The position numbers and the translations under genes are program-made. Below the pieces are notes generated by a model. It saw only the letters and a program-made list of their open reading frames with translations. It was not told where the DNA came from and ran no database searches. Shown here one piece after another: positions 19,188-29,214 of a stretch of 64,000 nucleotides of DNA (position 1 is its first letter; the number at the start of each line of letters is the position of its first letter). Source of the DNA: Streptomyces tuirus. GTDB taxonomy: Bacteria; Actinomycetota; Actinomycetes; Streptomycetales; Streptomycetaceae. The DNA is taken from NCBI GenBank assembly GCA_018195615.1, contig JAGTPG010000001.1, positions 1,550,001 to 1,614,000 on the forward strand, written 5' to 3'.

Positions 19188-21580
19188 ATGCTGGAGGCCA
19201 CACCGCTCGGCGACGGATGGATCCTGCGGCACGAGTCGGACACGCTGCCGGCGTCCGTGCCGGGCTGCGTGCACACCGACCTGATGGCGGCCGGGGTGAT
19301 CCCGGATCCGTTCCTCGGCCTGGGCGAGTCCGAGGTGGCGTGGGTGGGACGCCGGGACTGGACGTACGAGCGGGAACTCGGGGCGCGTCCCCGCAGGAGC
19401 AGACCGACCTGGTCTTCGACGGGCTCGACACCGTCGCCGAGATCTCCCTGGACGGGCGGTTGCTGGGCAGGGTGCGGAACATGCACCGCTCGTACCGGTT
19501 CGATGTGACAGGGCTGTCCGGGCTGCTCACGGTGCGGTTCGTCTCCGCGTACGCCGAGGCCGAGGCCGTGCGGGGCGGCTCGGCGAGCGGCCCGCCGCGT
19601 ACGCCGAGCCCTACCAGTACCTGCGCAAGATGGCCTGCTCGTTCGGCTGGGACTGGGGGCCGACCCTGGTGACGGCCGGGATGTGGCGGCCGGTGCGGCT
19701 GGAGCACTGGTCGACGGCCCGGATCGCCCGGGTGCGCCCCCTCGTGACCGTCGAGGCGGGTGCGGCGGGGGTCGTGGAGCTGGCCGTCGACGTCGAGCGG
19801 ACCCGGGTCGAGGCGCCGCTCGCCCTGGAGGCGACGGTCGGCGGGGTACGGGCCCGCACGGAGATCGAGAAGGCGGACGGGGTCGTACGGCTCAGGGTGC
19901 CGGACGTGCGGCTGTGGTGGCCGCGCGGGTACGGCGAACAACCGCTGTACGACGTGGAGTTGCGGCTGCTGCACGGGGGCGACGCGCTGGACGTGTGGCG
20001 GCGGCGGATCGGCTTCCGGACCGTGGAGCTGGACCGGCGGCCCGACGCGCACGGCACCGGCTTCACGCTGGTCGTCAACGGCGAGCGGCTCTTCGCGCGC
20101 GGCGTCAACTGGATCCCGGACGACGTCTTCCCCTCCCGGATCACCCGCGCGCGCTACCGGGAGCGGCTGGCGCAGGCCGCCGGGGCGGGCGTGGACCTGG
20201 TGCGGATCTGGGGCGGCGGGATCTACGAGAGCGAGGACTTCTACGACGCGTGCGACGAACTCGGGCTGCTGGTCTGGCAGGACTTCCCGTTCGCCTGCGC
20301 GGCCTACCCGGAGGAGCAGCCGCTGCGCGGTGAGGTGGAGGCCGAGGCGCGGGAGAACGTCGTACGGCTGATGCCGCACCCGTCGCTGGTGCTGTGGAAC
20401 GGCAACAACGAGAACCTGTGGGGCTTCCGGGACTGGGAGTGGGAGCCGCGGCTGGCCGGGGACTCCTGGGGCGAGGGCTACTACCTGGGTGTGCTGCCGC
20501 GTGTGGTGGCCGAGTTGGACCCGACCCGGCCGTACACGGCGGGCAGCCCCTGGTCGGGGTCCTGGCGGCACCATCCGAACGACCCGGCGCACGGCACGCA
20601 CCACTCGTGGGAGGTGTGGAACCGGGAGGACTACGCCGACTACCGGCTGAGCGTGCCGCGGTTCGTCGCCGAGTTCGGCTGGCAGGCGCCGCCCGCGTAC
20701 GCCACGCTGCGGCGCGCGCTGCCCGGGAGGAGCTCGCGCCGGACTCGCCCGGCATGCTGCACCACCAGAAGGCGGACGACGGGAACGGGAAGCTGGAGCG
20801 GGGGCTGGCACGGCATTTCGCCGTTCCCGACGGGGACTTCGACCGGTGGCACTACCTCACGCAGCTCAACCAGGTGCGGGCGGTCGCGGCCGGGATCGAG
20901 CACTGGCGGGCCCACTGGCCGGTGTGCGCGGGCACGATCGTCTGGCAGCTCAACGACTGCTGGCCGGTGACGTCCTGGGCGGCGATCGACGGGGACGGCC
21001 GCGAGAAGCCGCTCTACCACGAGCTGAAGCGGTTGTACGCGGACCGGTTGCTGACGTTCCAGGCGGAGGCCGGGGGGTTGGCGCTGGCCGCGGTCAACCA
21101 GGGTGCGCAGGAGTGGAGGGCGGCGCTGACGCTGCGGCGCGTGTCGGTCGAGGGTGAGGTACTGGGGCAGGCGACCGTGCAACTGGCGGCCCGGGGCCGG
21201 AGCGTCGCACGGGTCGACGTCCCCCGGGAGCTGACACCGGTCGGGGCGAAGGAGTTCCTGGTAGGGGACGCGGCGCCTGGCACGGGCCCGGGCGGGACGG
21301 GCTGAGGGCGTTGTACTTTCCGGCGCCCGACCGCGAGATCCCCTACCCGGTACCGCGGTTCGATGTCGTACTCGCGCCCGGTGGCATCACCGTGACCGCC
21401 CGTACCCTGGTCCGGGACCTGCTGCTCCAGGCCGACCGGCTGGATCCGGAGGCGCGGGCCGACCGGGGGCCGGTCACGCTGCTGCCGGGCGAAGAGGTGA
21501 CCATCGGGGTGCACGGCTGGAAGACTCCGGACGCCCGGAGTGCTCGTTCGGCCCTGTACTGCGTGGAGCCCACCCGATGA
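19188..21580 (+). CDS. Glycoside hydrolase family 2 beta-mannosidase-like enzyme, with four frameshifts
   Basis: Corrected length is 798 residues, typical for GH2 beta-mannosidase. The sequence shows the sugar-binding domain (TDLVFDGLDTVAEISLDGRL), the DWGP motif in KMACSFGWDWGPTLV, GVNWIPDDVF, and the acid/base region LWNGNNENLWGF in the TIM barrel; the nucleophile is expected in RFVAEFGWQA. One G is missing at each of four runs: 19380-19383, 19572-19575, 20725-20727 and 21299-21301. No signal peptide is seen, so it acts in the cytoplasm on imported sugars. The ATG at 19188 follows AAGGGAG. The stop overlaps the LacI start (ATGA). Confidence 0.85.
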
Positions 21581-22611
21581 CGGCAACGCCGACCCCGCGC
21601 GTCACCATCAAGGACGTCGCGGCGCGCGCCGGCGTGTCCAAGGGTGCCGTGTCGCTCGCCTTCAACCACAAGCCAGGGCTCTCGGAGGCGACCCGGGACC
21701 GGATCTTCCGGGCGGCTCGGGAGCTGGGCTGGGCGCCGAACCTCACGGCGCGGACGCTGGCCGGTTCGCGTGTGGACGTCGTGGGGCTCGCGGTGTGCCG
21801 GCCGGCCCGGATGCTGGGGCTGGAGCCCTGGTACATGGAGTTCGTCTCGGGCGTGGAGAGTGTCCTGGCCGAGCACTCCTGCTCCCTGCTGCTGAGGCTC
21901 GTCCGGACCATGGACGAGGAGATCCGGGTCCAGGAGGCGTGGTGGCGGGGGCGCCAGATCGGCGGGTCGATCCTCGTCGACTTCCAGGGCGACGACCCTC
22001 GGGCGGATCTCGTGGGGCGGCTCGGGCTGCCGGCGGTCGCCGTGGGGCATCCCTCGCTGACCGGGGGCTGACCTCCGTGTGGACGGACGACGCCACGGCC
22101 GTGACGGAGGCGGTGCGGTACCTCGCCGCGCTCGGGCACCGGCGGATCGCCCGGGTCGGCGGGGCGGCGGCGCTCGGCCACACGGCGATCCGGACGGCCG
22201 CGTTCGACGAGGCCGCGGGGCGCTGGCGCCGGCCGGGGCGTGGCAGGTGGCGACCGACTTCTCGGGGACGCGGGTGCGCGGGCCACGCGGTCGCTGCTGA
22301 CCGCGTCGGTGCCGGACCGGCCGACGGCGATCGTGTACGACAACGACATCATGGCGGTGGCGGGGCTGTCGGTCGCGGCGGAGATGGGGCTGCGGGTGCC
22401 GGAGGACGTGTCGCTGCTGGCGTGGGACGACTCCCAGCTGTGCCGGCTGACGCATCCGACGCTGTCCGCGATGAGCCATGACGTGCACGGGTTCGGGGCG
22501 GAGGTGGCGCGGACACTGTTCTCGGTGATCACAGGGGGTGAGGGCGGGTCGCACCCTGTTCCCACGCCCGTACTGACACCTCGGGGGTCCACGGCACCGC
22601 CGAAGGTGTGA
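21577..22611 (+). CDS. LacI-family transcriptional regulator, with three frameshifts
   Basis: Corrected length is 345 residues. The N-terminal HTH and hinge are textbook (VTIKDVAARAGVSKGAVSLA, then FNHKPGLSEATRDRI); the periplasmic-binding-like domain ends with AIVYDNDIMAVAGLSVAAEM and VSLLAWDDSQLCRLTHPTLS. Single G deletions are inferred at 22063-22067, 22217-22220 and 22264-22267; each repair restores the family pattern (for example LTGGLTSVWTDDATAVTEAV). Coupled to the beta-mannosidase gene by a 4-bp overlap, it most likely represses that gene and the divergent transporter, released by a mannoside-type sugar. Confidence 0.87.
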
Positions 22612-22649
22612 CCTTCACCGCTCGCCGTGTCAGGACTGGGCAGCTACGT

Positions 22650-22683
22650 TACTCATAAGTAGCATGGGATGAGCAAGCGCTCA
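22650..22683 (+). promoter_or_regulatory. Two palindromes upstream of the thiolase gene
   Basis: TACTCATAAGTA (22650-22661) is an inverted repeat with TACT/AGTA arms, and TGAGCAAGCGCTCA (22670-22683) is a perfect TGAGC-N4-GCTCA palindrome. Their position 30-60 bp before the thiolase start suggests operators for a TetR- or GntR-type fatty-acid regulator. The regulator is not in the window. Confidence 0.55.
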
Positions 22684-22711
22684 GCGTCCTGGACCCTGGA
22701 GGAGAGCCATC

Positions 22712-23928
22712 GTGCCTCGTACCGTCAGGGACGTCGTCTTCGTCGACGGCGTCCGCACCCCGTTCGGCAAGGCGGGCCCGAAGGGCATCTACCACGAGAC
22801 CCGTGCCGACGACCTCGTCGTGAAGGCGATCCGGGAGCTGCTGCGCCGCAACCCCGGCCTCGACCCGAAGAAGATCGACGAGGTCGCCATCGCCGCGACC
22901 ACGCAGATCGGCGACCAGGGCCTGACCATCGGCCGCACGGCGGGCATCCTCGCCGGGCTGCCGCAGTCCGTGCCCGGCTACTCCATCGACCGCATGTGCG
23001 CCGGCGCCCTGACCGCCGTCACCACGGTGGCCGGCTCGGTCGCCTTCGGGGCGTACGACGTCGCCATCGCCGGCGGTGTCGAGCACATGGGCCGTCACCC
23101 CATGGGCGAGGGCGTCGACCCGAACCCGCGGTTCGTGAGCGAGAAGCTGGTCGACGAGTCCGCGCTGTTCATGGGCATGACCGCGGAGAACCTGCACGAC
23201 CGTTACCCGCAGATCACCAAGCTGCGAGCCGACGAGTACGCCGTGCGCTCCCAGGAGAAGGCCGCCAAGGCGTACGCCAACGGCAAGATCCAGGCCGACC
23301 TGGTGCCGATCTCGGTCCGCCGCACCTCCCCGAGGCCGGTGAGACGGGCTGGGGCCTGGTCACCGCCGACGAGCCGATGCGCCCGGGCACGACCCTGGAG
23401 AACCTCTCCGGCCTGAAGACCCCGTTCCGGGTGCACGGCCGGGTCACCGCCGGTAACGCGGCCGGTCTGAACGACGGCGCCACCGCTTCGGTCATCGCCT
23501 CCGAGGAGTTCGCGCGGGAGAACGACCTCCCCGTGAAGATGCGCCTGGTCTCCTACTCCTTCGCGGGCGTCGAGCCGGAGGTCATGGGCTACGGCCCGAT
23601 CCCGGCGACCGAGAAGGCGCTGGCCCAGGCCGGCCTGTCGATCTCCGACATCGGCCTGTTCGAGATCAACGAGGCCTTCGCCGTCCAGGTCCTGGCCTTC
23701 CTCGACCACTACGGCATCGCCGACGACGACGAGCGCGTCAACCAGTACGGCGGCGCCATCGCCTTCGGTCACCCGCTGGCCTCCTCGGGCGTCCGCCTGA
23801 TGACGCAGCTGGCCCGCCAGTTCGAGGAGCAGCCGCACGTCCGCTACGGCCTGACCACCATGTGCGTCGGCTTCGGCATGGGCGCGACGGTCATCTGGGA
23901 GAACCCGCACTTCGAGGGGGACAAGTGA
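22712..23928 (+). CDS. Acetyl-CoA C-acyltransferase (3-ketoacyl-CoA thiolase, FadA-like), frameshifted at 23328-23331
   Basis: Corrected length is 405 residues. The acylated cysteine lies in SIDRMCAGALTAV (about residue 93), with the C-terminal histidine in GGAIAFGHPLASSGVR and the second catalytic cysteine in CVGFGMGATVIWE. One C is missing from CCCC at 23328-23331; restored, the sequence reads RRTSPEAGETGWGLVTADEP. The GTG start at 22712 follows GGAGGAG. It is coupled by a GTGA overlap to the FadB-like gene, forming a beta-oxidation complex that cleaves 3-ketoacyl-CoA to acetyl-CoA. Confidence 0.9.
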
Positions 23929-26054
23929 GCACCACCGCCGAGCTTCTGAAGCAGGCTTCCGAGCTGTTCCCGGACGAGGTCGTCACGAGTGCGCACGTAC
24001 GCCACTTCGACCTCCCCCAGGGTGCGGGCCGTTTCGCCCTGATCACCCTGGACAACGGCCTGGACCACACCAAGCCGACCACCTTCGGTCCGGCCTCGCT
24101 GGCGAACCTGAACGCCGCGATCGACCAGGTCGAGAAGGAGGCGGCGGACGGCGAGATCGTCGGCGTCGGCATCACCGGCAAGCCGTTCATCTTCGCGGTC
24201 GGCGCCGACCTCAAGGGCGTGGAGATCCTCAAGGAGTACGAACACGCGCTCGCCATCGGCAAGGGCGGCCACGAGGTCTTCAAGCGGCTGTCCAAGCTGG
24301 CCGTGCCGACCTTCGCGTACTACAACGGCGCCGCGATGGGCGGCGGTGTCGAGGTCGGTCTGCACTGCACCTACCGCACCGTCTCCGCGGCCCTCCCCGC
24401 GTTCTCGCTCCCCGAGGTGTTCCTGGGCCTGGTGCCCGGCTGGGGCGGCTGCGCCCTGCTGCCGAACCTGATCGGCGCCGACAAGGCCGTCTCGGTGATC
24501 ATCGAGAACAGCCTCAACCAGAACAAGCAGCTCAAGGGCAAGCAGGTCCACGAACTCGGGATCGCCGACGCGATCTTCGAGGGCGCGGACTTCCTGGAGC
24601 AGTCGCTGATCTGGACCGCGTCCGTCCTCAAGGGCGAGATCGAGGTCGAGCGCCCGGTGATCGACCGCGGCGAGGCCTGGGACCAGGCCGTCGCCAAGGG
24701 CCGTTTCATCGCCGACGGCAAGGTGCACGGGGCCGCTCCGGCCGCCTACCGCGCCCTGGACATCATCGCCGCCGCCAAGAACGGCGACCTCCAGCAGGGC
24801 TACGACGCCGAGGACAAGGCGCTCGCCGACCTCATCATGGGCGGCGAACTGCGCTCCGGCATCTACGCCTTCAACCTGGTGCAGAAGCGCGGCAAGCGCC
24901 CGGCCGGTGCCCCGGACAAGAACCTGGCCCGTCCGGTCACCAAGGTCGGTGTCGTCGGCGCCGGACTGATGGCCTCCCAGCTCGCGCTGCTGTTCCTGCG
25001 CCGCCTGGAGGTGCCGGTCGTGCTGACCGACATCGACCAGGAGCGCGTCGACAAGGGTGTGGGCTACGTCCACGCCGAGATCGACAAGCTGCTCGGCAAG
25101 GGCCGTATCAACCAGGACAAGGCCAACCGCCTCAAGGCGCTGGTGTCCGGTGTGCTGGACAAGGCCGAGGGCTTCGCGGACGCCGACTTCGTCATCGAAG
25201 CGGTCTTCGAGGAGATGGGCGTCAAGCAGAAGGTGTTCGCGGAGGTCGAGGCGGTCGCCCCGGCGCACGCGATCCTGGCCACCAACACCTCCTCGCTGTC
25301 GGTGTCGGAGATGGCCTCGAAGCTGAAGCACCCCGAGCGGGTCGTCGGCTTCCACTTCTTCAACCCGGTCGCCGTGCTGCCGCTGCTGGAGATCGTCCGC
25401 GGCGAGCAGACCGACGACGCCTCGCTGGCCACGGCGTTCGGCGTCGCCAAGAAGCTGAAGAAGACCGCGGTCCTCACCAAGGACGCCCCGGCGTTCGTCG
25501 TGAACCGCATCCTGACCCGCTTCATGGGCGAGATCCAGAACGTCATCGACGAGGGCACCCCGGTCGAGGTCGCCGAGAAGGCGGTCGAGCCGCTCGGTCT
25601 GCCGATGTCGCCGCTGGTGCTGCTGGAGCTGGTCGGCCCGGCGATCGGTCTGCACGTCTCCGAGACGCTCAACAAGGCGTTCCCGGAGCGCTTCACGGTC
25701 TCCCCGAACCTCAAGGCGGTCGTCGAGGCGGGCAAGCGCGGCTTCTACGTCTACGACAGCGGCAAGCCCGAGCTCGACCCCGAGGTCGCCGCGCTGCTGA
25801 AGCAGGGCGACAGCGTCCTGACGGAGGAGCAGGTCCGCGACCGCGTGCTCGACGCGGTGGCGCAGGAGATCGGCATCATGCTCGACGAGGGCGTCGTCGC
25901 CGAGGCGCAGGACATCGACCTCTGCCTCATCACAGGCGCCGGCTGGCCGTTCCACCTGGGCGGCATCACGCCGTACCTGGACCGCGAGGGCGTCTCCGAG
26001 CGCGTGAACGGCAAGAAGTTCCTGGCTCCGGGCGTGGCGAGCGTCCCGGCGTAA
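23925..26054 (+). CDS. Multifunctional fatty-acid oxidation protein (enoyl-CoA hydratase / 3-hydroxyacyl-CoA dehydrogenase, FadB-like)
   Basis: A 709-residue two-domain enzyme, intact. Residues 1-290 form a crotonase fold with the oxyanion segment FAVGADLKG and the glutamate-containing GAAMGGGVEVGLHC. Residues from about 335 carry the NAD-binding motif KVGVVGAGLMASQLA, then GFHFFNPVAVLPLLEIVRG with the catalytic histidine, and the 3HCDH C-terminal domain twice. Together with the thiolase it completes beta-oxidation. GTG 23925 overlaps the thiolase stop. No frameshift, which shows the error rate is patchy. Confidence 0.92.
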   Translation: MSTTAELLKQASELFPDEVVTSAHVRHFDLPQGAGRFALITLDNGLDHTKPTTFGPASLANLNAAIDQVEKEAADGEIVGVGITGKPFIFAVGADLKGVEILKEYEHALAIGKGGHEVFKRLSKLAVPTFAYYNGAAMGGGVEVGLHCTYRTVSAALPAFSLPEVFLGLVPGWGGCALLPNLIGADKAVSVIIENSLNQNKQLKGKQVHELGIADAIFEGADFLEQSLIWTASVLKGEIEVERPVIDRGEAWDQAVAKGRFIADGKVHGAAPAAYRALDIIAAAKNGDLQQGYDAEDKALADLIMGGELRSGIYAFNLVQKRGKRPAGAPDKNLARPVTKVGVVGAGLMASQLALLFLRRLEVPVVLTDIDQERVDKGVGYVHAEIDKLLGKGRINQDKANRLKALVSGVLDKAEGFADADFVIEAVFEEMGVKQKVFAEVEAVAPAHAILATNTSSLSVSEMASKLKHPERVVGFHFFNPVAVLPLLEIVRGEQTDDASLATAFGVAKKLKKTAVLTKDAPAFVVNRILTRFMGEIQNVIDEGTPVEVAEKAVEPLGLPMSPLVLLELVGPAIGLHVSETLNKAFPERFTVSPNLKAVVEAGKRGFYVYDSGKPELDPEVAALLKQGDSVLTEEQVRDRVLDAVAQEIGIMLDEGVVAEAQDIDLCLITGAGWPFHLGGITPYLDREGVSERVNGKKFLAPGVASVPA

Positions 26055-26171
26055 CGCGTTACCCCTGAGGGGGGTGGGGCGTACGGTAACAATCCGTGCA
26101 CCCGCCCCCTTTCTGTATGCCGCCACAGATAGGATCCTCACACAATCCGACCATTGTTTACCTGGCTCTGA

Positions 26172-26190
26172 CGGTCTCCACCAGAGACCG
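26172..26190 (+). promoter_or_regulatory. Perfect 7-bp inverted repeat in the leader of the CBM3-GH16 gene
   Basis: CGGTCTC and GAGACCG flank a 5-bp CACCA loop. It lies 12 bp before the ribosome site (GAAGGAG, 26203-26209), so it could be an operator or an mRNA hairpin tuning translation. Confidence 0.45.
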
Positions 26191-26215
26191 CCGAGTGTCC
26201 TCGAAGGAGTCTTTC

Positions 26216-27658
26216 GTGGCGTCCTCCCGCCGCCGACCGCCCAGACGCCGGGTGTGGCCCAAGATCAGGCTCCTGCTCCTCGTGGCGGTGGTCGCCGCCG
26301 GCGGTACGGCGCTGTATCCCGTGTGGAAGGCCGCGAACCCGGATCCGCCCGAGCTGAAGGTCCGTTACCGGACCGACACCCCGGCGACGGCGGCGGCGGC
26401 CAAACCGTCGCTGGAGGTCTTCAACGACACGGAGAAACCTCTGCCGTTGAGCGATGTGACGCTCCGGTACTGGTTCACCGCCGACGGCGCCGCGTCGTAC
26501 GCCTTCAACTGTGTCAACGCCGCCTTCGGCTGCTCCAACGTGGCCGGGCGGATCGTCGCGATGGACAAGCCGACCGACACCGCCGACCACTTTCTGGAGG
26601 TCCGGTTCACGGCCGCCGCGGGCAGCCTGAAGCCCGGCGCCAACAGCAAGGGCATCGACGTCCAGCTCTTCCGCACCGACCACAAGCGGCTGAAGCAGTC
26701 CGACGACCGGTCCTTCGACGCCGAGATGACGTCCTACAAGGAGGCGGAGAAGGTCACCGCCTACAAGCGGGGCGTCCTCGCCTGGGGTGAGGAACCGGAC
26801 GGCACCAAGGCCGGCGACGAGAAGAAGGCCTCGGCGAAGGCCGCCGCGCCCGACCCGGTGCCGGCTCCCCCGGCCGGGGTGCTGTTCGACGACTTCACCT
26901 ACCAGGGCCCCAAGGACCCCGCCCTGTTCAAGCACGGCTGGCTGGTCCGCACCAGCAAGGGCGGCCCCGGCATCGAGAGCACCTGGTCGGCGGCCGGTGT
27001 CACCTTCCCCACCGCCGAGGGCTCCCACGCGGACGGCCAGGTGCTCAACCTGCGCGCCAGCACGGACGGCACCAAGGCCGGGACGCGGCAGGCGAGTCTC
27101 GGCACGGCCGCGAGCAAGTTCCGCGACGGCACCTACGCGGCCCGTATCCACTTCAGCGACGAGCCGACCACCGGGGACTCCGGCGACCACGTCAACCAGA
27201 CCTTCTACACCATCGGCGGCGCGGGCTCGAAGTACAGCGAGCTGGACAACGAGTACATGCCCAACGGCGGCTGGGGCCGGCCCGGCCCCAAGCTCGACAC
27301 CGTGACCTGGTACGACCACAAGACCAACGACCGGGTCTACGAGACCACGAAGAAGAGCCTGGACACCTGGCACACCGTGCTGATCAGGGTGAAGGACGGC
27401 GTCGTCGCCTACTGGCTCGACGGCAAGAAGCTCTTCCTCAGCAACGGCAAGTACGCCCCGCGCGCCGACATGTCCATCAACTTCAACCACTGGTTCATCG
27501 ATCTGCCGTTCAAGGGCGACCGTGCGTGGGACATGAAGGTGGACTGGCTCTACTACAACGCGAACAAGACCCTGTCGGTGAAGGAAGTCCAGTCCTCGGT
27601 CGAGGAATTCACCGCCCAGGGGATGAACTACTTCGACACGGTTCGGGAGTCCCGGTGA
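26216..27658 (+). CDS. Membrane-anchored CBM3 / GH16-like (concanavalin-fold) protein
   Basis: A 480-residue protein read from GTG 26216, placed by the GAAGGAG site. It has a basic N-terminus and one hydrophobic helix (about residues 17-36), with the rest outside the membrane. Residues 45-180 resemble a family 3 cellulose-binding module (PSLEVFNDTEKPLPLSDVTL, then RYWFTADG and FGCSNVAG). After an Ala/Pro/Lys linker, residues 220-465 form a beta-sandwich with SELDNEYMPNGGWG, which fits the GH16 catalytic pattern E-x-D-x-E. This suggests an exported glucanase or polymer-processing enzyme. Its stop overlaps the deacetylase start. Substrate is unknown; GH16 assignment rests on one motif. Confidence 0.7.
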   Translation: MASSRRRPPRRRVWPKIRLLLLVAVVAAGGTALYPVWKAANPDPPELKVRYRTDTPATAAAAKPSLEVFNDTEKPLPLSDVTLRYWFTADGAASYAFNCVNAAFGCSNVAGRIVAMDKPTDTADHFLEVRFTAAAGSLKPGANSKGIDVQLFRTDHKRLKQSDDRSFDAEMTSYKEAEKVTAYKRGVLAWGEEPDGTKAGDEKKASAKAAAPDPVPAPPAGVLFDDFTYQGPKDPALFKHGWLVRTSKGGPGIESTWSAAGVTFPTAEGSHADGQVLNLRASTDGTKAGTRQASLGTAASKFRDGTYAARIHFSDEPTTGDSGDHVNQTFYTIGGAGSKYSELDNEYMPNGGWGRPGPKLDTVTWYDHKTNDRVYETTKKSLDTWHTVLIRVKDGVVAYWLDGKKLFLSNGKYAPRADMSINFNHWFIDLPFKGDRAWDMKVDWLYYNANKTLSVKEVQSSVEEFTAQGMNYFDTVRESR

Positions 27659-29142
27659 GGAAAAAGCGGTCCAGCGCCCACAGGCACGCTGCGCAGGCTG
27701 CGGAGAGCAAACCGGTGGTGAGCAGGCGTTCCGCGCTGCTGATGGGCGGCGCCGGAGGCGTCGCGATGGCCGGCGGCGGCGCGTGGCTGGGCCAGGTGGT
27801 GGCACAGCCCGCAGCCGCTCCGGCCGCCGAGGGAGCCATCGGAGGCCTCACCACGCCTCCCCTCTACGCCCCCTCCGGCCGCCGCCCCAAGTACCGCCGG
27901 GCCAGCTGGTCCCAGCAGTTCCAGTCCGGCCACGGCTGGACCCCCGGCGGCGCGGGCACGACCTCGGCCGAGGCGAACGACAAGTCCCAGTTCGTCCGCG
28001 GCACCCAGTCGGTCCGGGTGACCACCAACGGCACCGGCAAGCAGTCCTACGTCCGCAAGATCGGCCTGCCCGCGATGAGCCTGAGCGGCAAGATGATCCG
28101 GCTCGTCTTCCGCGTCGACGACGTGACGAACCTGGCCAAGATGGTCTTCTACCTGGGCAGCGGCTCCCTCGCGAACCACTTCGCCTGGACGTTCCACGCC
28201 CACTCCAAGACGGCGGCCAACTACGTCCAGTCCGGCGAGTGGGTGACGGTCCATCTCCAGTGGGCGGACGTCAACGCGGCGGCCGGCACGTACTCCATCG
28301 GCGCCGACGGCAAGCCGTCCACGAAGACCGGCTTCACCGACATGTCGTTCGCCGTGTACGACAACGCGGGCGGCCCGGTGACGTACCGGCTCCAGGCCGT
28401 GGAGCTGATACCGGACACGGTCTCGGTCTTCCCCAAGGGCGTCGTCTCCATCACCTTCGACGACTCCCACAAGTCGATCCACGACCTGGCCCGGCCGGTC
28501 ATGGACCGCTTCGGCTTCCCCGGCACGGTCTACAACATCGCCGACGCCATCGGCACGGGCAGCTTCCTGACGCTGGGCCAGATGCGCTCCATGCAGGACT
28601 TCTCCGGCTGGGAGATGGCGGGCCACTCGTACGCCAACGCCGTCCACACGGCCAGCTACCCCAAGCTCACCGCCGAGCAGGCCGACGACGACTTCCGCAA
28701 GCTGCGCGAGTGGCTGGTGTCCAACGGCTTCACCAGCGAGCACTTCGCCTATCCGCACGGCGCGTTCCAGAAGACGACCGACGGTGTCCCGGTCGACCAG
28801 ATCGCGAGCCGGCACTTCACCACGGCCCGGTCGATCATCTCCGAGACCATCGAGTCGTTCGCCCCGGCGATGCCGTACCGCCTGAAGGCGCTGACCGGCA
28901 TCAACGACGGCAACGGCATCGGCGGTACGGCGCTGTCCAAGCTGACGGGCGCCGGCGGCAGGCTCGACCGGTGCGTGAACAGCGGTGACTGGCTCATCCT
29001 CTGTCTGCACAAGGTCACCGAGGGCGCCCCGGCCACGAGCACCGAGATCGGCAAGGCGGGCCTGGAAACCCTGATGAAGGCGATCGACGACCGGGACATC
29101 CCGGTGCTGACGGTCGAGGAGGCGATGGCCTCGTACACCTGA
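27655..29142 (+). CDS. Polysaccharide deacetylase (NodB homology domain), Tat-type export
   Basis: A 495-residue protein starting with GTG 27655, coupled to the upstream gene by GTGA. The N-terminus RKKRSSAH...VSRRSALLMGGAGGVAMAGGG looks like a twin-arginine signal. Residues 90-250 are a beta-rich domain, and from about 260 a CE4/NodB domain starts with VVSITFDDSHKSIHDLA. The usual metal histidines are in GHSYANAVH, but their spacing is wider than the canonical HxxxH, and the first motif is TFDDS, not TFDDG. HFAYPHGAF follows as motif 3. It likely removes acetyl groups from an exported aminosugar polymer. It faces the synthase operon convergently. Confidence 0.8.
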   Translation: MRKKRSSAHRHAAQAAESKPVVSRRSALLMGGAGGVAMAGGGAWLGQVVAQPAAAPAAEGAIGGLTTPPLYAPSGRRPKYRRASWSQQFQSGHGWTPGGAGTTSAEANDKSQFVRGTQSVRVTTNGTGKQSYVRKIGLPAMSLSGKMIRLVFRVDDVTNLAKMVFYLGSGSLANHFAWTFHAHSKTAANYVQSGEWVTVHLQWADVNAAAGTYSIGADGKPSTKTGFTDMSFAVYDNAGGPVTYRLQAVELIPDTVSVFPKGVVSITFDDSHKSIHDLARPVMDRFGFPGTVYNIADAIGTGSFLTLGQMRSMQDFSGWEMAGHSYANAVHTASYPKLTAEQADDDFRKLREWLVSNGFTSEHFAYPHGAFQKTTDGVPVDQIASRHFTTARSIISETIESFAPAMPYRLKALTGINDGNGIGGTALSKLTGAGGRLDRCVNSGDWLILCLHKVTEGAPATSTEIGKAGLETLMKAIDDRDIPVLTVEEAMASYT

Positions 29143-29171
29143 GGCCGTACACATGGGCACACATGAGAGAG

Positions 29172-29191
29172 GGGCGGCCCCCCGGCCGCCC
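29172..29191. terminator. Bidirectional stem-loop between deacetylase and synthase genes
   Basis: GGGCGGCC (29172-29179) and GGCCGCCC (29184-29191) form a perfect 8-bp GC stem with a CCCC loop, in the 72-bp convergent gap. It can serve both strands. Confidence 0.7.
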
Positions 29192-29214
29192 ATCTTCTCC
29201 GCTCTCCTACGGCT

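Noticed and set aside
23844..26141. 765-residue ORF antisense to the FadB-like gene
   Set aside because: Composition is Leu/Val/Asp/Gly/Arg repeats without a fold pattern, and the opposite strand encodes a complete two-domain enzyme.
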